Source: Acrocarpospora corrugata (GTDB lineage Bacteria; Actinomycetota; Actinomycetes; Streptosporangiales; Streptosporangiaceae). From it: 64,000 nt of DNA. The first letter of the stretch is position 1. The number at the start of each line of letters is the position of its first letter. This document shows positions 61,257-64,000 of the stretch, piece by piece. The notes under the pieces were generated by a model, which saw only the letters and a list, made by a program, of their open reading frames with translations, ran no database searches and was not told the origin of the DNA. Position numbers and translations under genes: made by a program. The DNA is taken from the NCBI RefSeq assembly GCF_009687845.1, contig NZ_BLAD01000036.1, positions 248,001 through 312,000 of the forward strand, given 5' to 3'.

Positions 61257-63383
61257 ATGGCAACGCCAGCAGGATGGCGGCGAGAGGGCAATCTTCCCGC
61301 GGAACTCACCAGTTTCGTGGGCCGGAATCGACTCCTCACCACCATCAGACAACGTTTGCAGACTTCCCGCCTGGTCACGGTGACCGGAATCGGCGGTGTC
61401 GGCAAATCACGCACCGCGTTGCGGATCGCGCATCTGGTCCGCCAGCAGTTCAAGGACGGGATCTGGTATGTCGATCTCGCCCGGCTGCAGGACCCGGGCA
61501 TGGTGCACCACACCATCAGCACCGCCTTCGGCATCGCCGACACCTCCGACCGGGTCGGCTCGGACGCGCTCGGCGACTGGCTGTCGGAACGTGAGCTGCT
61601 GCTGGTCCTGGACACCTGCGAGCACCTGATCGAAGCCTGCGCCCAGCTGGTCCAGGATCTGCTGGCGCGGGCGCCGAAGCTGCGGATCATCGCGACCAGC
61701 CGGCGCTCGCTCAACACCCAGGGCGAGTCCACGGTGGCCATCCCGCCGCTGATCGTGCCCGGCGACGACCCGGCGGAGAGTCCGTACCACAACGAGTCGG
61801 TGGAGCTGTTCCGGCAGCGGGCCTCGGCGGTGGTGCCGGACTTCGTGGTGGACGAGCACAACGTGAACAGCGTGGCGCAGCTGTGCGTGCGGCTGGACGG
61901 CATCCCGCTGGCGATCGAGCTGGCCGCGGTCCGGCTCAGGGCGCTCTCGGTGGACCAGATCCTCGGCCTGCTCACCGACCGGTTCAGCCTGCTGGCGGGC
62001 GCCAGCAGGACCGCGCTGCCCCGGCACCAGACGCTCCGGGCCGCGATCGGCTGGAGCCACGAGCTGTGCGAGCCGGCGGAGCGGCTGCTGTGGGCCAGGC
62101 TCGCCGTGTTCGCGGGCGACTTCGAACTGGACGCGGCCCGCTACGTCTGCGCGGGCGACAGCCTGGCCGCCGACCGGATCCTGGAAGTGATCACCGGCCT
62201 GGTCGACAAGTCGGTGCTGCTCAGCTACGGCACGGTCTCCGGCCAGCGCTACCGGCTGATCGACACGCTCCGCCAGTACGGCGAGGACTGGCTGGACAAA
62301 CTCGGCGAGACCGACGCGCTCAAGCAGCGGCACCGGGACTACTACCTGCAGCTGGCAGAACGCGGCGAGCACGCCTGGTCGGGCCCCAGGCAGGTGCACT
62401 GGTTCGTCCGGATGCGCCAGGAGCACGACAACATCCGGGTCGCGGTCGACTACTGCCTGAAGACCCCCGGTCAGGTCAGGATCGGCCTGGAGCTGCTGTC
62501 CTCGCTCTGGTTCATGTGGGTGGCCTGCGGCTTCGTCCGGGAGGGCCGCCACTACCTGGAGCGCGCGATCAAGGAGTCCACCCAGCCGAGCAAGGAACGG
62601 TGCAAGGCGCTCTGGGTGCTCTCCTACATCCGCAGCGCGCAGGGCGACATCAGCGGCGCGGTGGAGGCGGCCGACCAGTGCAGCACCGAGGCCGTCCAGG
62701 TGGGCGACTCCACCTCGGTGATCCTGGCCACCAAGATGCAGGGCACGGCCGCGTTCCTGCAGGGCGACCTGAAGAAGGCGACCGCGCTGCTCGGGGTGGC
62801 CATCGAGTTCCACCGCGGCGGCCGGGAGCTCAACCCTGGCCTGCTGCCCGCGATCGGCGAGCTGGCCCTGGTGCTGACCGCGCAGAACGACCTGTTCGAG
62901 GCGGAGACGCTGCTGCAGGACTGCCTGAAGGTCTGCAAGGAGCGCGGCGAGCTGTGGCTGCGCTCGTACGCGACCTGGATCCTGTCGATCGTCCAGCTGA
63001 ACACCGACCGGCTGGCCGAGGCGGTGGTGAGCGCCAAGGACGCGCTGCGCATCAAGCGGCACTTCCACGACGTGCCGGGCGTGCTGCTGGTGCTGGAGAC
63101 GGTGGCGCGGTTAGCCGTGGCGCAGGAGCGGTTCGCGCACGCGACCTACCTGCTGGGCGCGTCCGAGACGAACTGGAACACCTTCGGCCTGGCCCAGATG
63201 GGTTCGCCGTTCCTGTCCCAGGAATACGAGAAGTGCCGCAAGGAGTGCCTGGAGAACCTCGGGAGCACCCGGTTCAACGAGTTGTTCGCCGAAGGCGCAC
63301 GGCTGAGCCTGGAGGACACCATCGCCACCGCGCTCGGCGAGATGGAACTCCCGGAAGACGTCCAGCAGGACCCGCCGCGTTAA
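61257..63383 (+). CDS. NB-ARC/TPR signalling ATPase (STAND class) without DNA-binding domain
   Basis: 708 residues resembling actinomycete LuxR- or AfsR-type STAND regulators. The N-terminal LPAELTSFVGRNRLL motif and P-loop TGIGGVGKSRTALR (residues 44-51) open the NB-ARC, with Walker B LLLVLDTCEHLIEAC, sensor IIATSRRSLN and GIPLAIELAAVRL. A winged-helix-like part and about 350 residues of TPR-like helices follow. The usual C-terminal LuxR helix-turn-helix is missing: the chain ends soon after LSLEDTIATAL. It therefore probably acts through protein contacts, or represents a truncated regulator. ATG 61257. Confidence 0.87.
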   Translation: MATPAGWRREGNLPAELTSFVGRNRLLTTIRQRLQTSRLVTVTGIGGVGKSRTALRIAHLVRQQFKDGIWYVDLARLQDPGMVHHTISTAFGIADTSDRVGSDALGDWLSERELLLVLDTCEHLIEACAQLVQDLLARAPKLRIIATSRRSLNTQGESTVAIPPLIVPGDDPAESPYHNESVELFRQRASAVVPDFVVDEHNVNSVAQLCVRLDGIPLAIELAAVRLRALSVDQILGLLTDRFSLLAGASRTALPRHQTLRAAIGWSHELCEPAERLLWARLAVFAGDFELDAARYVCAGDSLAADRILEVITGLVDKSVLLSYGTVSGQRYRLIDTLRQYGEDWLDKLGETDALKQRHRDYYLQLAERGEHAWSGPRQVHWFVRMRQEHDNIRVAVDYCLKTPGQVRIGLELLSSLWFMWVACGFVREGRHYLERAIKESTQPSKERCKALWVLSYIRSAQGDISGAVEAADQCSTEAVQVGDSTSVILATKMQGTAAFLQGDLKKATALLGVAIEFHRGGRELNPGLLPAIGELALVLTAQNDLFEAETLLQDCLKVCKERGELWLRSYATWILSIVQLNTDRLAEAVVSAKDALRIKRHFHDVPGVLLVLETVARLAVAQERFAHATYLLGASETNWNTFGLAQMGSPFLSQEYEKCRKECLENLGSTRFNELFAEGARLSLEDTIATALGEMELPEDVQQDPPR

Positions 63384-63769
63384 CCGAACAGTTCGAGCAG
63401 GTCGTCGTGGCCGAACAGGCGGGCGGTGTCCACCGCCGAGGGCGTGCCCGCCCGCGGGTCGGCCCCGGCGGCCAGCAGCGCCCGCACCACGGCGGGCTCC
63501 TTCTTGAAGACCGCGCCCGCCAGCGGCGTCTGCCCGCGGTCGTTGGCCCGATCGGGATCGGCGCCGCGCTCGGTCAAAGCCTGGACCGTTACAGCGTGAC
63601 CGTGGTAGGACGCCAGCATGAGCAACGTGTCGCCCTTGTCGTTGGTCAGATCGACCGGCACTCCGGCGTCCACATATGCCGCCAGCGCGGCGGTCTCGCC
63701 CGCCCGGGCGAGATCGAACAGCTTGGTGGCGAACGCTTCCAGTTCCGGATCCGGCTGCATGCGCCTCAT
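63380..63769 (-). CDS. Ankyrin repeat protein
   Basis: Small cytosolic protein-binding scaffold of about 129 residues. Three ankyrin repeats are visible: VPVDLTNDKGDTLLMLASYH, ADPDRANDRGQTPLAGAVFK and ADPRAGTPSAVDTARLFGH, preceded by a capping helix FATKLFDLARAGETAALAAY. ATG 63769 is taken as start; ATG 63760 is possible. Divergent from the PAC2 gene by 88 bases and convergent with the NB-ARC gene, sharing TTAA at the stops. Confidence 0.87.
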   Translation of the reverse strand: MRRMQPDPELEAFATKLFDLARAGETAALAAYVDAGVPVDLTNDKGDTLLMLASYHGHAVTVQALTERGADPDRANDRGQTPLAGAVFKKEPAVVRALLAAGADPRAGTPSAVDTARLFGHDDLLELFG

Positions 63770-63857
63770 TGTCCACCGATAGGGTCCCCGAAAACGCCCG
63801 GAATCGTTTGGGCGGGTCGTAGGTTCTTCTGGTAGGACCTGAAGAAAGGCTGACACC

Positions 63858-64000
63858 GTGTTCGACCCGACGGATCTCTACCGGCTCGACGGCGACGTCC
63901 CCGAGCTGACCGATCCGGTGCTGCTCTACCATTTCGAGGGCTTTGTAGACGCCGGGGCGGCGGGACGACTCGCCCTGGGGCATCTGCTCGCCGAACTGGA
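63858..64000 (+). CDS. PAC2 family protein (5' part only)
   Basis: N-terminal 47 residues of a proteasome assembly chaperone 2-like protein, a family common in actinobacteria with unclear role. The sequence MFDPTDLYRLDGDVPEL then VLLYHFEGFVDAGAAGRLAL matches the typical family opening. GTG start with AAAGG eight bases upstream; the gene runs off the window. Confidence 0.8.
   Translation, partial: MFDPTDLYRLDGDVPELTDPVLLYHFEGFVDAGAAGRLALGHLLAEL

Noticed and set aside
1-64000. Insertion sequences, integrase, prophage, rRNA operon or origin of replication
   Set aside because: No transposase or integrase motifs, no att-like tRNA, no rRNA stretches and no DnaA-box cluster were seen.

Overview
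The window reads as the chromosome of a very GC-rich actinobacterium. GTG starts are frequent, genes are packed with 4-base start/stop overlaps, and several families are typical of filamentous actinomycetes: the SCO2521-SCO2524 families, PAC2, paired CopC/CopD and a terpene cyclase beside a P450. A Streptosporangiales-type genome (Nonomuraea, Streptosporangium or a relative) is my best guess, from style only. I see no rRNA, tRNA, phage, insertion sequence or CRISPR array.

Region 1 (1-8.3 kb): the end of a fatty-acid or sterol-type acyl-CoA operon (acyl-CoA synthetase and two acyl-CoA dehydrogenases, minus strand) faces an orphan histidine kinase and a TetR regulator. Then come a two-helix membrane protein, a thiamine-diphosphate (ThDP) decarboxylase-like enzyme under a promoter whose -35 box sits inside a palindrome, and a D-2-hydroxyacid dehydrogenase.

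Region 2 (8.3-14.1 kb): a tight plus-strand operon of uncharacterised families. It holds SCO2524, SCO2523 (a ParA/MinD-like ATPase with an altered P-loop), SCO2522 and SCO2521 family proteins, then a two-helix membrane protein. A promoter and a possible 19-residue peptide gene precede it. This is the best candidate here for an undescribed system.

Region 3 (14.1-26.1 kb): a minus-strand catabolic operon, amidohydrolase > EamA exporter > acyl-CoA dehydrogenase > ThDP decarboxylase-like > Glu/Leu/Phe/Val dehydrogenase-like > ADP-forming acyl-CoA synthetase, with a detached FAD oxidase downstream and a divergent S9 peptidase and SDR upstream. Together they suggest peptide or amidated amino-acid breakdown: hydrolysis, oxidative deamination, decarboxylation, CoA activation and dehydrogenation.

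Region 4 (26.1-43.6 kb): a xylan or hemicellulose regulon. It has GH43, secreted GH10, GH5 and GH30 enzymes, a LacI regulator, an ABC sugar importer without its own ATPase, a Gfo/Idh/MocA dehydrogenase, a PmoA/DUF6807 protein, a cupin and a decayed MFS transporter. Three promoters carry a GAAA-N-TTTC palindrome with a second, weaker copy exactly 20 bp away, and the LacI gene has a related palindrome at its own start. A secreted alpha/beta hydrolase sits inside this region.

Region 5 (43.6-54.4 kb): a probable small RNA with a strong terminator, CopC/CopD copper genes whose 3' end is tandemly repeated, a PNPOx flavoprotein, a deoxyribosyltransferase-like protein with a HIT protein, a polytopic membrane protein, a large SF1 helicase and a GH3 beta-glycosidase.

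Region 6 (54.4-64 kb): an alpha/beta hydrolase fused to an ABC ATPase with its permease; a P450 and terpene cyclase pair preceded by direct repeats and a well-translated 23-codon ORF; a small acidic protein; an NB-ARC/TPR protein; an ankyrin protein; and the start of a PAC2 protein.
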